A stretch of DNA of 38,110 bases from an uncultured Bacteroidia bacterium (GCA_902784965.1 CACZWU010000029.1:1-38110), one strand, 5' to 3'; positions 15,840-25,242 are shown, counted from the first letter of the stretch. The notes: generated from the letters alone by a model not told the origin. Numbers and translations are program-made.

Positions 15840-17029
15840 CTACTTGATTTTACCGAACAATTTACCTGCGATGACCATGCGCTGGACCTCGGAGGTACCT
15901 TCATAGATCTCCGTGATCTTGGCGTCGCGCATCATGCGCTCCACCGGATACTCACGGGTGTAGCCGTAACCGCCGTGGTACTGGACGCACTTGGTCGTGA
16001 CTTCCATCGCGGTCTCGGCGGCAAAGAGTTTCGCCATGGCGGCGTCGGCCGAGTAGTTCACGCGCGGATTGACGTTGTGCTCGTCCTCCCGGAAGGCTGC
16101 GCTGCGCACCAGCAGGCGCGCTGCCTCGATCTTGGTCTTGAGGTCGGCCATCTGGAACTGCGTGTTCTGGAACTGGGCGATCTTCTTGCCGAACTGCTTG
16201 CGCTCCTTGGTGTACTTGACGGTCTCGTCGAGCGCGCCCTGGGCGATGCCGAGGGCCTGCGAGGCGATGCCGATACGGCCGCCGTCGAGCGTCATCATGG
16301 CAATCTTGAAGCCCTCACCCACCTTGCCGAGCAGGTTGGCCTTGGGAACACGGACGTTGTTGAAGATCAGCTCGGCCGTGGCACTGCCGCGGATACCCAT
16401 CTTCAGTTCTTTCTTGCCGATGGAGAAGCCCGGCGTCGTCGCCTCGACGATGAAGGCGGAGATGCCTTTCGTGCCCAGCGACTTGTCGGTCATGGCGATG
16501 ACGATGTATACATCGGCGTGGCCGGCGTTGGTGATGAAGATCTTGTTGCCGTTGATCACCCACTCTTCCCCGTCGAGGACGGCCGTCGTCTGCTGGCCGG
16601 CCGCGTCGGTACCGTCTGCTGGCCGGCCGCGTCGGTACCGGCGTTGGGCTCGGTCAGGCCGAAGGCACCGATCCACTCACCGGAAGCAAGTTTCGGGACA
16701 TATTTCATCTTCTGCTCTTCCGTACCGAACTGGAGAATCGGGGACATGCACAGGGAGGTGTGTGCCGACACCACGACGCCCGTCGTAGCGCAGCAGCGCG
16801 AAAGTTCCTCGACTGCAATGGAATACATGATATTGTCACCACCGGCGCCACCGTACTGCTTGGGTACGGGGATGCCGAAGATGCCGAGTTTCGCCATCTT
16901 GTCGACCGTTTCCTGGGGGAAACGCTCCTGTTCGTCGATCTCGGCGGCCAGCGGTTTGACCTCCTTCTCGGCAAACTCGCGGATCATCTGGCGGAACAGT
17001 TCCTGCGTTTTGTTGAGATTGAAATTCAT
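15840..17029 (-). pseudogene. bcd: Butyryl-CoA (short-chain acyl-CoA) dehydrogenase, frameshifted
   Basis: The first frame (16556-17029) begins MNFNLNKTQELFRQMIREFA and stays homologous through LTEPNAGTDAAGQQT, then runs into an unrelated 18-residue tail. The second frame (from 15840 up to the same point) continues TAVLDGEEWVINGNKIFITN to the end. The break is an exact 26-bp tandem duplication at 16587-16638. Removing one copy leaves 1164 nt, which is a clean 387-residue acyl-CoA dehydrogenase of normal length. The repaired protein keeps the catalytic base E368 in IYEGTSE and the flavin-binding ERKQFGKKI segment. It would reduce crotonyl-CoA to butyryl-CoA using EtfAB. As read, the product would stop at 157 residues and be inactive. 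A recent mutation and an assembly error are both possible. Confidence 0.85.
16587..16638. repeat. 26-bp exact tandem duplication in bcd
   Basis: The 26-nt unit at 16587-16612 is repeated without change at 16613-16638, and the first two bases of a third unit follow. Since 26 is not a multiple of three it shifts the frame. The unit itself contains CTGGCCGGCC, a local palindromic GGCCGGCC that may favour slippage or misassembly. Confidence 0.95.
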
Positions 17030-17050
17030 GGTTTATCGGGGGTACTTCTG

Positions 17051-17887
17051 TTAATACTTGTAGAAACCTTCTCCGGTCTTGCGGCCCAGCAGTCCGGCAC
17101 GGACCATCTTGCGGAGCAGCGGATGCGGGCGGTACTTGGGATCGCCGAATTCTTTGTACAGCACTTCCATGATGGCCAGGTTGACATCGTTGCCGATCAG
17201 GTCGGCCAGGGCCAGCGGGCCCATCGGATGGTTGGCGCCGAGCATCATGCACTTGTCGATGTCTTCGGCCGTGGCGATGCCGTCGGCCAGGATGCCGACC
17301 GCCTCATTGATCATCGGGATGAGGATGCGGTTCACCACGAAGCCGGGGGCTTCCTTCACCTCGACGGGCTGCTTGCCGATGGAGGTGGCCAGTTCGACGA
17401 CGCATTTCGTCACCTCGTCGCTGGTCAGCTGGCCGCGGATCACCTCGACCAGGGCCATGCGGTCGGCAGGATTGAAGAAATGCATGCCGATGAAGCGGGC
17501 CGGACGCTGGGTGCAGGCGGCAATCTCTGTGATGCTCAGCGAGCTGCTGTTTGTGGCGAAGATCGTCTCGGGCTTGCAGATGCCGTCCAGGACGGTGAAG
17601 ACGCCTTTCTTCAGCTGCATATCCTCGACGGCGGCCTCGATCACGAGGTCGGCATCGGCGAAGCTGGCATAATCCGTAGTGGTCGTAATGTTGGCCATGA
17701 TGGCATCCATCGCGTCCTGTGCAATCTTACCCTTCTCGACGAGCTTGCTGTAGCCCTTCGAAATGGAGGCCATGGCCTTGTCCAGGCTGGCCTGGGTACG
17801 GCTTTTCATGACGACGGGCATCTTGGCGGCAAACGCCTTCACAATACCCTTGGCCATCGTACCGGTTCCAATAACGCAAATTTTCAT
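17051..17887 (-). CDS. hbd: 3-hydroxybutyryl-CoA dehydrogenase
   Basis: This 278-residue cytoplasmic NAD(P)-dependent enzyme interconverts 3-hydroxybutyryl-CoA and acetoacetyl-CoA. The Rossmann motif is [10 protein letters not shown] (5-14). The substrate region has ATNSSSLSI (about 111-119), the catalytic histidine lies in [10 protein letters not shown] (H136), and the C-terminal dimerisation domain has [12 protein letters not shown] and [11 protein letters not shown]. Length is typical. It sits between crt (32-nt gap) and bcd (21-nt gap). The enzyme is not needed for the core lysine route but joins crotonyl-CoA, via crt, to acetoacetyl-CoA. Confidence 0.95.
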   Translation of the reverse strand: MKICVIGTGTMAKGIVKAFAAKMPVVMKSRTQASLDKAMASISKGYSKLVEKGKIAQDAMDAIMANITTTTDYASFADADLVIEAAVEDMQLKKGVFTVLDGICKPETIFATNSSSLSITEIAACTQRPARFIGMHFFNPADRMALVEVIRGQLTSDEVTKCVVELATSIGKQPVEVKEAPGFVVNRILIPMINEAVGILADGIATAEDIDKCMMLGANHPMGPLALADLIGNDVNLAIMEVLYKEFGDPKYRPHPLLRKMVRAGLLGRKTGEGFYKY

Positions 17888-17919
17888 ATTGCAGAATGGT
17901 TAATTAAATATTGTATGAT

Positions 17920-18699
17920 CTATTCTTTCCTGAATACGGCGGGCCGCTTGTTCAGGAAGGCGTCCATGCCTTCCTTCTGGTCGGCCGTCGCAAAACATTT
18001 CGCGAAATACTGGTTCTCGAGGGCGATCGATTCATCGATGTCCAGGTCGTAGTTCTCGTTGATGCAGGTCTTGGCGAAACTCACCGCAATCGGAGCGTTC
18101 TTCAAGATGAGGTCTACCGTCGCGTCGACGGCGTTCATCAGCTCCTCATGCACGACCACGCTGTTGACCAGTCCGATGCGCAGCGCCTCGTCGGCGTCGA
18201 TCATCTTCGCGGTGTAGATGAGTTCCTTGGCCATCCCCTGCCCGACCAGCTTGGCCAGCCGGTAGGTGCCGTTGAAACCGGGGATGATGCCCAGCTTGAC
18301 CTCGGGCTGCCCGAAGCGCGCTTTCTTGGAGGCGATGCGGATGTCGCAGGCCATGGCCAGCTCGCAGCCGCCGCCCAGGGCAAAGCCGTTGACCGCGGCG
18401 ATCACCGGGAACGGCAGGTCCTCGATCTTCTTGAACACGCGGGAGCCGCGCTGCCCGAAAGCCAGTCCTTCGGCTTCCGACAGATGCGCCATCTCAGAGA
18501 TGTCGGCGCCCGCCACGAAGGCCTTTCCCTCGCCCGTGATCACGAGCACGCGGGTATGGTCGATGTCGATGGCGTCGACAAAAGCTTCGAGTTCGCGCAG
18601 CAGGGTCGTGTTGAGCGCATTGAGCGTAGCCGGCGAATTGATGGTCAGCCGGACGACGCCCTGCGGCTGCTCAGCCACTTTCAGAAACTGAAAATCCAT
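17920..18699 (-). CDS. crt: Enoyl-CoA hydratase (crotonase)
   Basis: This 259-residue crotonase-fold enzyme hydrates crotonyl-CoA to 3-hydroxybutyryl-CoA. The oxyanion-hole segments are FVAGADISEM (about 61-70) and NGFALGGGCELAM. The two catalytic glutamates are E113 (GGGCELAM) and E133 (GQPEVKLGIIPG), in the spacing of rat crotonase E144/E164. Length is normal. It lies 12 nt after atoA. With Hbd it would let crotonyl-CoA from lysine be oxidised to acetoacetyl-CoA, or run in reverse for butyrate synthesis from acetyl-CoA. Confidence 0.95.
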   Translation of the reverse strand: MDFQFLKVAEQPQGVVRLTINSPATLNALNTTLLRELEAFVDAIDIDHTRVLVITGEGKAFVAGADISEMAHLSEAEGLAFGQRGSRVFKKIEDLPFPVIAAVNGFALGGGCELAMACDIRIASKKARFGQPEVKLGIIPGFNGTYRLAKLVGQGMAKELIYTAKMIDADEALRIGLVNSVVVHEELMNAVDATVDLILKNAPIAVSFAKTCINENYDLDIDESIALENQYFAKCFATADQKEGMDAFLNKRPAVFRKE

Positions 18700-18711
18700 C
18701 GTCTGCCTGCT

Positions 18712-19371
18712 TTACTGGGCCATCGGCTTGAGGTCCTTGGCGATGATGAGCTTCGCCTCGGTGGCTTCCTGCACCTGCTCGACCGTGAATTCCGGATTGA
18801 TCTCCCGGAGCACGAGGCCTTCGGGGGTCACGTCCATCACGCCCATTTCGGTGATGATCATGTTCACCTGGTGGGCGGCCGTCAGCGGCAGGTTGCATTC
18901 CTTCATGATCTTGTGGTTGCCTTTCTGGGTATGTTCCATCGCCACGATCACGCGTTTGGCACCCACCACGAGGTCCATGGCGCCACCCATGCCCGGCGTC
19001 AGCTTGCCCGGGATCATCCAGTTGGCCAGGTTGCCCTTTTCGTCGACCTGCATGGCGCCCAGGAAGGTGCAGTCCACGTGGCCGCCGCGGATGATCAGGA
19101 ACGAGTCGGCCGAAGAGCAGGCATACGCGCCCGGATAGGCCGTGATGTAGGCACCGCCGGCGTTCACGTAGTCCTTGTCCTCCTTGCCGGGTTCGGGAGC
19201 CGGGCCCATGCCCACCAGGCCGTTCTCGGACTGGAGCGTCACGTTCACACCTTCGGGAAGATAGTTCGGAATGGCGGTCGGAAGACCGATACCGAGATTC
19301 ACCACGTCACCGTCCTTGAGTTCCAGGGCGGCACGGCGTGCAATCGTTTCTCTGATTTGAGCTTTGTCCAT
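18712..19371 (-). CDS. atoA: Acetate/butyrate-acetoacetate CoA-transferase beta subunit
   Basis: This 219-residue subunit of a class I CoA transferase carries the catalytic glutamate in QSENGLVGMG (E49), which forms the glutamyl-CoA thioester. Further conserved blocks are GGHVDCTFLGAMQVDEKGNLANW and PGMGGAMDLV. The start MDKAQIRETIARRAA at 19371 gives the normal length; the frame runs further upstream only as a shadow of kamE. Its partner subunit AtoD is at the other end of the operon, about 8.5 kb upstream. The pair would move CoA between butyryl-CoA and acetoacetate or acetate. Confidence 0.95.
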   Translation of the reverse strand: MDKAQIRETIARRAALELKDGDVVNLGIGLPTAIPNYLPEGVNVTLQSENGLVGMGPAPEPGKEDKDYVNAGGAYITAYPGAYACSSADSFLIIRGGHVDCTFLGAMQVDEKGNLANWMIPGKLTPGMGGAMDLVVGAKRVIVAMEHTQKGNHKIMKECNLPLTAAHQVNMIITEMGVMDVTPEGLVLREINPEFTVEQVQEATEAKLIIAKDLKPMAQ

Positions 19372-19391
19372 AATACGATAGTTTTGATCTG

Positions 19392-20186
19392 TTATTTCTT
19401 GGTATTCATTCTCTTGACAAATTCCTGCGCCACGAACGAAGCCACGTCGTCGGCATAGGTGCCGGCGCCGAAACCGGCGTCGAAGCCCAGTTCCTTGGCC
19501 AGTTCGTGCGAGATGCGCGGGCCACCGCAGACGACGATCATCTTGTCGCGGAGGCCTTCCGCCTCGAGCAGTTCGATGAGTTCCGTCATGTTCTTGATAT
19601 GGACGTCCTTCTGCGTCACCGTCTGGGAGACCAGCAGGGCGTCGGCATGGAGTTCCAGCCCCTTGGCGATGAATTCCTCGTTCGGCACCTGGCTGCCCAG
19701 GTTGTAGGCTTCGAACATGTCGTAGCGCTCGATGCCGTAGTGGCCGGCATAGCCCTTCATGTTCATGATGGCATCGATGCCCACCGTATGCGCGTCGGTG
19801 CCGGTCGAAGCACCGACCACCACCAGCTTGCGGCCGATGTTCTGCCGGATATATTCGTCGGTTTCCTTCATCTCCATGACCGTCGACTCCACCTTGGGAA
19901 CATAAATAGAGGTATAATCGACCGTATGGATTGTACTGCCGTAGCAATTGAAGAAGGTATAGCCGGGCGTCAGCTCCTGGTAGAACACCACCAGCGGGTT
20001 GTTGAAGCCCATTTCCTTGAGCAGTTGCTTGGCCGCTTCCACCGCTTCGGGTCCGCAGGGAACGGGCAGCGTGAAACTCAGCTGCACCTTCCCGTCGTTC
20101 ATCGTATCGCCGTAGGGTTTTACTTTGGTCAGATCCAAGGTCTTGTCGAAATCCTTGGCATCCATGGAATATAGTCCGCCGCTCAT
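19392..20186 (-). CDS. kamE: Lysine 5,6-aminomutase beta subunit
   Basis: This 264-residue small subunit of the adenosylcobalamin- and PLP-dependent enzyme migrates the terminal amino group of beta-lysine, giving 3,5-diaminohexanoate. The B12-binding motif is GTDAHTVGIDAIMNMKG. The cobalt-binding histidine is H133 and the PLP-binding lysine is K144, the same numbers as in the characterised clostridial enzyme as I recall it. The C-terminal Rossmann-like domain ends with CGGPRISHELAKELGFDAGFG. KamD ends 2 nt before this gene starts, so the subunits are made together. Confidence 0.96.
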   Translation of the reverse strand: MSGGLYSMDAKDFDKTLDLTKVKPYGDTMNDGKVQLSFTLPVPCGPEAVEAAKQLLKEMGFNNPLVVFYQELTPGYTFFNCYGSTIHTVDYTSIYVPKVESTVMEMKETDEYIRQNIGRKLVVVGASTGTDAHTVGIDAIMNMKGYAGHYGIERYDMFEAYNLGSQVPNEEFIAKGLELHADALLVSQTVTQKDVHIKNMTELIELLEAEGLRDKMIVVCGGPRISHELAKELGFDAGFGAGTYADDVASFVAQEFVKRMNTKK

Positions 20187-20188
20187 CG

Positions 20189-21745
20189 TTATCTCCTCCC
20201 TTTCATCAGGTCAATAAATGGATTGGAATAGTTTTCGCCCTTGACGGCCACGCCGTCGAGGCCCTTGCCACCGTTCTTCGGCCGTTTCACGTCGCCGAAC
20301 TTGCCCTTTTCGAGCGCATTGAACAGACCTTCCTTGACCAGGTCTTCCAGCAGCGCCACAGCATTGTCGAGCACGAGGGCCGCCCGCTGGCGGATGATGC
20401 CGCCCTCCTTGAATTCCACTTCCTCGCCGATGTCCTTCAGGTTGTTGAAGATGTAGCGGGCGTTCTCAATGGAGAGATAGCGGTCGCTCATGAACGGGGT
20501 GTGGATGGCCTCGGTGGGCATGCCCAGCAGCTGGATGCCCTGGTGGGTCCAGATGCCGATGATGTTGAACAGGGCGTCCTGGATATGGCCGCGGAAAATG
20601 TTGCCGGTCATGAATTTGGTCGGCGGCATGTACTTCAGCGTGGCCTTGGGGAAGATCTCGCGGGTCATCTGGGCCTGCGCCAGCTCATAGAGGAAGCCGT
20701 TGGTCAGCATCGGATCCATTTCGAAGGCGTGGCCGAGGCCCATCTGCTCTTCGGGCAGGCCGGCCAGCAGGGCCAGCTGCTCGTTGATGATGTCGGAGGC
20801 CAGCACCGTGTGGGCGGCTTCCACGGCGTCGGCCGTAGTCAGGTAGTTGTCTTCGCCCGTATTGATGATCACGCCGGCGAAGCCGTTGATCACGCGGGAG
20901 AAGTATTGGTCGACCAGCGTGCGCTGCATGTTGATGTCGCGGAACAAGATGCCGTAGAGGGCATCGTTGAGCATCACGTCGAGGCCCTCGAAGGCGCCCA
21001 TGATGGCGATTTCCGGCATACAGAGGCCCGAACAGTAGTTGCACAGGCGGATGTAGCGCCCCACTTCCTCCCCGACCTTGTCGAGGGCGGCGCGCATGAT
21101 GCGGAAATTCTCCTGCGTGGCGAACGTGCCGCCGAAACCCTCGGTCGTAGCACCGTAGGGTACGTAGTCGAGCAGCGACTGGCCCGTGGTGCGGATCACG
21201 GCGATGACGTCGGCACCCTGACGGGCACCGGCTTCGGCCTGCACCACGTCTTCGTAGATGTTGCCGGTGGCCACAATGATATAAAGGTATGGCTTGGGGC
21301 CTTCTCCCAGGGTGTTGAGATAAGCCTCCCGGCGGCTCCTCCGCTGGCGGATGCGCTCCAGGGAGCCGTCCATCACGGGCTTGAGCGCCTCTTCGCGTTT
21401 TTTACGGTCCGATACAGGGACTTTCGTCAGGTCGAGCGAGCCGTCGGCGACCGCTTCTGCAATCTGCTGCGGCGTCTTGCCGGTGGCCACCATCGCATTG
21501 CCGACATAGAACATCACCCCCTGCCCCAGAACGCCGGCGGCCTTGAGGGAGTCCACCACGACGTTCGGCAGCGGGACCTCATTGGCGTCCACGCCGTCGA
21601 TACCCAGCAGGCGGCAGATGGTACGTTCCACCGCCACGGTGGTATACCCGTCGGCGAACGACTGCACGTCTTCGGCAATCTTTCGCGCCAGTTGCCGTGC
21701 CCGGTCGACCTTCCGCTGGTCCAATCCTAGTTTGCTTTTATTCAT
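20189..21745 (-). CDS. kamD: Lysine 5,6-aminomutase alpha subunit
   Basis: This 518-residue large subunit forms the TIM-barrel active site of the B12/PLP-dependent aminomutase that acts with KamE on beta-lysine. It is recognised by overall family similarity, including EAGARQGADVIAVIRTTGQS, DYVPYGATTEGFGGT and RLCNYCSGLCMPE. Length matches the family (about 515-520). The gene overlaps the end of kamC by 8 nt and precedes kamE by 2 nt, so translation is probably coupled. Activity needs cobalamin, but no B12 riboswitch was seen in front of the operon. Confidence 0.96.
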   Translation of the reverse strand: MNKSKLGLDQRKVDRARQLARKIAEDVQSFADGYTTVAVERTICRLLGIDGVDANEVPLPNVVVDSLKAAGVLGQGVMFYVGNAMVATGKTPQQIAEAVADGSLDLTKVPVSDRKKREEALKPVMDGSLERIRQRRSRREAYLNTLGEGPKPYLYIIVATGNIYEDVVQAEAGARQGADVIAVIRTTGQSLLDYVPYGATTEGFGGTFATQENFRIMRAALDKVGEEVGRYIRLCNYCSGLCMPEIAIMGAFEGLDVMLNDALYGILFRDINMQRTLVDQYFSRVINGFAGVIINTGEDNYLTTADAVEAAHTVLASDIINEQLALLAGLPEEQMGLGHAFEMDPMLTNGFLYELAQAQMTREIFPKATLKYMPPTKFMTGNIFRGHIQDALFNIIGIWTHQGIQLLGMPTEAIHTPFMSDRYLSIENARYIFNNLKDIGEEVEFKEGGIIRQRAALVLDNAVALLEDLVKEGLFNALEKGKFGDVKRPKNGGKGLDGVAVKGENYSNPFIDLMKGRR

Positions 21746-23051
21746 ATTGTTGCTTCATTATAGTGTCTGCCAGATCAATCCAGCGCGCATCGATACCCAG
21801 TTCGCGCGCGATGTTGAGTGCCTCGTGCGGCACTTCGTGGCTCGTGGTCTGCACGAGCCGGTAGTCCATGGTCCGTCCTTTCGTGCCGGGCACCAGTCCC
21901 AGGACCCGCCAGCAGACGCCGGCGTGTTCCACGGTATAGTGTGTCGTCATGACCAGCGCCAGCTCCGGTTTGCCGGAGAGGCGTTCCAGCAGGGCCGCCA
22001 CCAGTGCTGTCCCTTCCACGGGATTCGTGGTCCGGGCCGGTTCGTCGACCAGCAGCAGCACCCGGATCCCCGTCTCCACGACGGCGATGGCCTGGTCGAT
22101 GCGCTGCATCTCGGCGGCAAAGGATGACAGTCCCGTCTTTTCGTCCTGTTCGTCGCCGATACAGAAGCGGATGTCGTCGAACGGCGTCATCACGGCGGAA
22201 GCCACCGGCAGTCCAAAACCAAACTGCCAGAGATACTGGATCATGCACAAAGTCTTGAGCGCCACGGTTTTGCCGCCCATGTTCGCTCCGATCACCGTCG
22301 CGGGCACACCGCGCCGGAAAGAGAAATCAACCCGCTGGAAATCCCGCCCTTTCGCCTTGAGGGCCGCGCGGACGCCGGGATGGAACATCCCGATGATGTC
22401 CGTTTCGCAGCCGGAAGAAGGGATTGTCAGGCCTTCCACCTGCATCTGGACGGCCATGGCCAGGGAAATATCCAGCTCGGCCATGTCCCGGAGAGTCTTT
22501 CGCAGTGAAGCCGCATACGGACGGAGCATGTCGCTGATGGCTTTTTTCAGCCGGTCTTCCTCGTTGGCGAGGTCTTCCTGCAGCTGGCTGTCGTCCGGGT
22601 CCTGCTCCACGGCATCGCGCAGCCGCCGCAATTCCACGGAATAGGAATCGTACAGGTAGAAAGTACCGATTTTCAGCCCGTCAGGATCCAGGATGCCGAT
22701 CACCGCATCCATCTGCTCGCCCATGGCCAGCGATTCGGCCAGGATGGCCATATGCTTGATCTCGAAGAACTCGATCTCATCAAGCGTGGCACCATCGGCC
22801 AGTGAGGCCAGCGTGCCGGAGATATCGCGGAGCCCCTGCAGGCGGAAGCGCATGTCCTCCACGCGGCGACGGTCGGCCAGTACCAGGTCGGCATACGTGC
22901 GCAAGCGGGCGTAAGCCGCGTCAATCTGACTGGCATCGGTCATCATCTCCCTGTCCAGCAGCACTTTGCGGGCATAACCGCTCTGCAGTTCGAGTCCATC
23001 GAACAGATAGCGGATTCCGCAAGGACTATCAACGATCTCTCTAAATTTCAT
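21738..23051 (-). CDS. kamC: KamC, MutS-like ATPase of the lysine cluster
   Basis: This 437-residue protein resembles MutS core and ATPase domains but lacks the mismatch-binding N-terminal domain. A helical lever-like region covers about 25-220. The ATPase has Walker A GANMGGKTVALKTL (about 258-271), a signature-like GLSSFAAEMQRID (about 313-325), Walker B VLLLVDEPARTTNP (about 338-351), and a switch histidine in MTTHYTVEH. It overlaps kamB by 11 nt and kamD by 8 nt. Its conserved place in lysine fermentation clusters argues against DNA repair. A chaperone or reactivation role for the radical B12 enzyme KamDE is a reasonable inference, not shown by the sequence. Confidence 0.85.
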   Translation of the reverse strand: MKFREIVDSPCGIRYLFDGLELQSGYARKVLLDREMMTDASQIDAAYARLRTYADLVLADRRRVEDMRFRLQGLRDISGTLASLADGATLDEIEFFEIKHMAILAESLAMGEQMDAVIGILDPDGLKIGTFYLYDSYSVELRRLRDAVEQDPDDSQLQEDLANEEDRLKKAISDMLRPYAASLRKTLRDMAELDISLAMAVQMQVEGLTIPSSGCETDIIGMFHPGVRAALKAKGRDFQRVDFSFRRGVPATVIGANMGGKTVALKTLCMIQYLWQFGFGLPVASAVMTPFDDIRFCIGDEQDEKTGLSSFAAEMQRIDQAIAVVETGIRVLLLVDEPARTTNPVEGTALVAALLERLSGKPELALVMTTHYTVEHAGVCWRVLGLVPGTKGRTMDYRLVQTTSHEVPHEALNIARELGIDARWIDLADTIMKQQYE

Positions 23052-23991
23052 AGTCGTTCTTTACAATATCATACACCGGGAGTCCGATCTTTTCGGACAG
23101 TTCCCGGCACAGCAGGTCGGAATCGAGTACGATTCCGTTGGGCGCCTTCGGGTTGACGCATACGGCCAGCAATTCGCTTTTCATCCGGACGGAAATCTGT
23201 CCGCCGCGGCGGACGAACGCACGATAGAGTTCCTGGGAACAGAACACTTTCGTGAAATCGCCCACGACCAGTTCCAGGCCATCTTCGTCGAGCGCGTTCT
23301 TGGCCAGCTGGAGCAGCCGGTCGGTGAGCGCTCCTTCCACCTCGACCACCCGCCGCCCCTTGAGCGTCGCGGCATCGAGCGAAGAGAAGGAAGACACCCG
23401 CACGGAGGGTTCCCCGCCGACATAGAGCGGCAGCCGGATCAGCTCCACCACGAAGGCCGTCTTTCCGACCAGTTCCCGGATATTGGCCGAATAGGCCGCA
23501 CCGGTCGACAGCACCATCGCCTCGCTCACGGCAGGCGACGCCGTGCTCAGGCGCGAAAGCGCCCCGTCGACCAGGATCAGGTCGATCCCGAAATCTTTCA
23601 ATGAACGCATCCACCGCTTCAGGGCCACGGCGCTGGAAGGGCCGCTCAGCAGCACTTTCCCCTCCTGGAGGGCCTTAGCCGTCACGATACGCCCGAGGGC
23701 CGTATCTTCCTCCCCCACATCGTACAGTTCGGAGAGGGGACGTTTCTGTCGGAAATGCTTCTCGCTCGTTGCAAAGAACATCCCCTCACGGACCGTAATC
23801 TCGGGTTTCGCGGTTCCCGTCACCTGGTCGGTGGTTTCCCCGTCGATCCCGATCGAAGTCACCGCCACGCTGAAATAGTCGAGCGGCAACCGTTTGATGA
23901 TGTAGTTGAGACACTCCGTCTTGCCGGCATTCTTCGCCAGTCCGACGATCGACACGCTGCGATGCTTGAGTATCTCCCCTACGAAAGGCAT
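23041..23991 (-). CDS. kamB: KamB, P-loop protein of the lysine cluster
   Basis: This 316-residue protein has an N-terminal P-loop in SIVGLAKNAGKTECLNYII (GLAKNAGKT, about 17-25) and a later DLILVDGALSRLS (about 136-148) that looks like a Walker B segment. The rest has no function I can name. The gene ends 11 nt inside kamC and begins right after the kamA stop, so it is part of a tightly coupled kamABCD set. By position it matches the ORF called kamB in other lysine-fermenting bacteria. It probably works with KamC, perhaps in maintaining KamDE. That is inference. Confidence 0.75.
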   Translation of the reverse strand: MPFVGEILKHRSVSIVGLAKNAGKTECLNYIIKRLPLDYFSVAVTSIGIDGETTDQVTGTAKPEITVREGMFFATSEKHFRQKRPLSELYDVGEEDTALGRIVTAKALQEGKVLLSGPSSAVALKRWMRSLKDFGIDLILVDGALSRLSTASPAVSEAMVLSTGAAYSANIRELVGKTAFVVELIRLPLYVGGEPSVRVSSFSSLDAATLKGRRVVEVEGALTDRLLQLAKNALDEDGLELVVGDFTKVFCSQELYRAFVRRGGQISVRMKSELLAVCVNPKAPNGIVLDSDLLCRELSEKIGLPVYDIVKNDYEI

Positions 23992-25236
23992 TTATCTGCG
24001 TTTTTTACTGCGCTCCTTGCGCTCCAAGTGCGCCGGTTCGATGGCCATGCGCTGGCCTTCCAGCAGGCCGGCCACGCCTTCGAGTTTCTTCCGGCACTCG
24101 GGGCAATGGCACTCGTTGTGATACTCTGCCGGCTCGGTGTAGGTAGTGATCACGCCTTCGAAGTTGCGCAGGACCACCTTGCCCGGTGCCTGCGAGATCA
24201 CGTACTGCGGCATGACCGGGGTCTTTCCGCCGCCGCCCGGGGCGTCGACCACAAAAGTCGGCACGGCATAGCCGGAGGTATGGCCGCGCAGGCCCTCGAT
24301 GATCTCGATGCCCTTGGAAACGGGGGTACGGAAGTGCTCGAGGCCCATCGACAGGTCGCACTGGTAGATGTAGTACGGGCGTACGCGCATCTTCACCAGC
24401 TCGTGGACCAGGTGCTTCATCACATGGACGCAGTCGTTCACGCCGCGCAGCAGCACGCTCTGATTGCCCAGCGGAATGCCGGCGTCGGCCAGGCGCGCGC
24501 AGGCGGCCGACGATTCGGCCGTCACCTCGTTGGGATGGTTGAAATGCGTGTTGAGCCAGATGGGATGATACTTCTTGAGCATGTTGCAGAGCTCGGGCGT
24601 GATGCGCTGCGGGCACACCACGGGGGTGCGGGTGCCGATGCGGACGATTTCCACGTGGGGAATCTCGCGGAGCCGGCGGATGATGTCTTCCAGCCAGGCG
24701 TCGCTCACCATCAGGGCGTCGCCGCCCGACAGGAGCACGTCGCGCACTTCAGGGGTATTGCGGATGTATTCGATGGCCTTGTCGATGCGCTCGCGCGGGC
24801 TTTCATCGTCTTTCTGGCCGGCGAAGCGGCGGCGGGTGCAGTGGCGGCAGTACATCGAGCACATGTCGGTGATCAGCAGCAGCACGCGGTCGGGATAGCG
24901 GTGCGTGAGGCCCGGCGTCGGGCTGTCCTCATCTTCGTGCAGCGGGTCGAGCAGGTCGGCGGCTGCCTGATGGGTTTCGGCGGCGGTGGGGATGCACTGC
25001 TTCCGCACGGGGTCGTGCGGGTCGTTCGGATCGATGAGCGAGATATAGTAAGGTGTGATGGCCATGCGGAGCGTCGAAAGGCATTTCTTCACGCCCTCCT
25101 CCTCTTCCGGGGTCAGCTTCACATACTTCTTCAGTTCATCGAGGGTCTCGATCCGGTTTTTGACCTGCCATTTCCAGTCGTTCCACTGGGCGTCGGTCAC
25201 TTCCGGAAAGAGTTCTTTTCTTCTGGATACGTTCAT
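23992..25236 (-). CDS. kamA: L-lysine 2,3-aminomutase
   Basis: This 414-residue radical SAM/PLP enzyme converts L-lysine to L-beta-lysine, the first step of the pathway. The iron-sulfur motif CSMYCRHC has C126, C130 and C133. GGGGKTPVMP holds the PLP lysine K338. The zinc site of the clostridial enzyme is kept as C269 together with C376, C378 and C381 (ECHCPEC). All positions are one residue from those I recall for the Clostridium subterminale protein. Length is normal. It lies 6 nt after kdd and abuts kamB. Confidence 0.97.
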   Translation of the reverse strand: MNVSRRKELFPEVTDAQWNDWKWQVKNRIETLDELKKYVKLTPEEEEGVKKCLSTLRMAITPYYISLIDPNDPHDPVRKQCIPTAAETHQAAADLLDPLHEDEDSPTPGLTHRYPDRVLLLITDMCSMYCRHCTRRRFAGQKDDESPRERIDKAIEYIRNTPEVRDVLLSGGDALMVSDAWLEDIIRRLREIPHVEIVRIGTRTPVVCPQRITPELCNMLKKYHPIWLNTHFNHPNEVTAESSAACARLADAGIPLGNQSVLLRGVNDCVHVMKHLVHELVKMRVRPYYIYQCDLSMGLEHFRTPVSKGIEIIEGLRGHTSGYAVPTFVVDAPGGGGKTPVMPQYVISQAPGKVVLRNFEGVITTYTEPAEYHNECHCPECRKKLEGVAGLLEGQRMAIEPAHLERKERSKKRR

Positions 25237-25242
25237 ATGTCC

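Noticed and set aside
19372-19947. N-terminal extension of AtoA
   Set aside because: It lies out of frame over kamE, and MDKAQIRE gives the normal family start and length.
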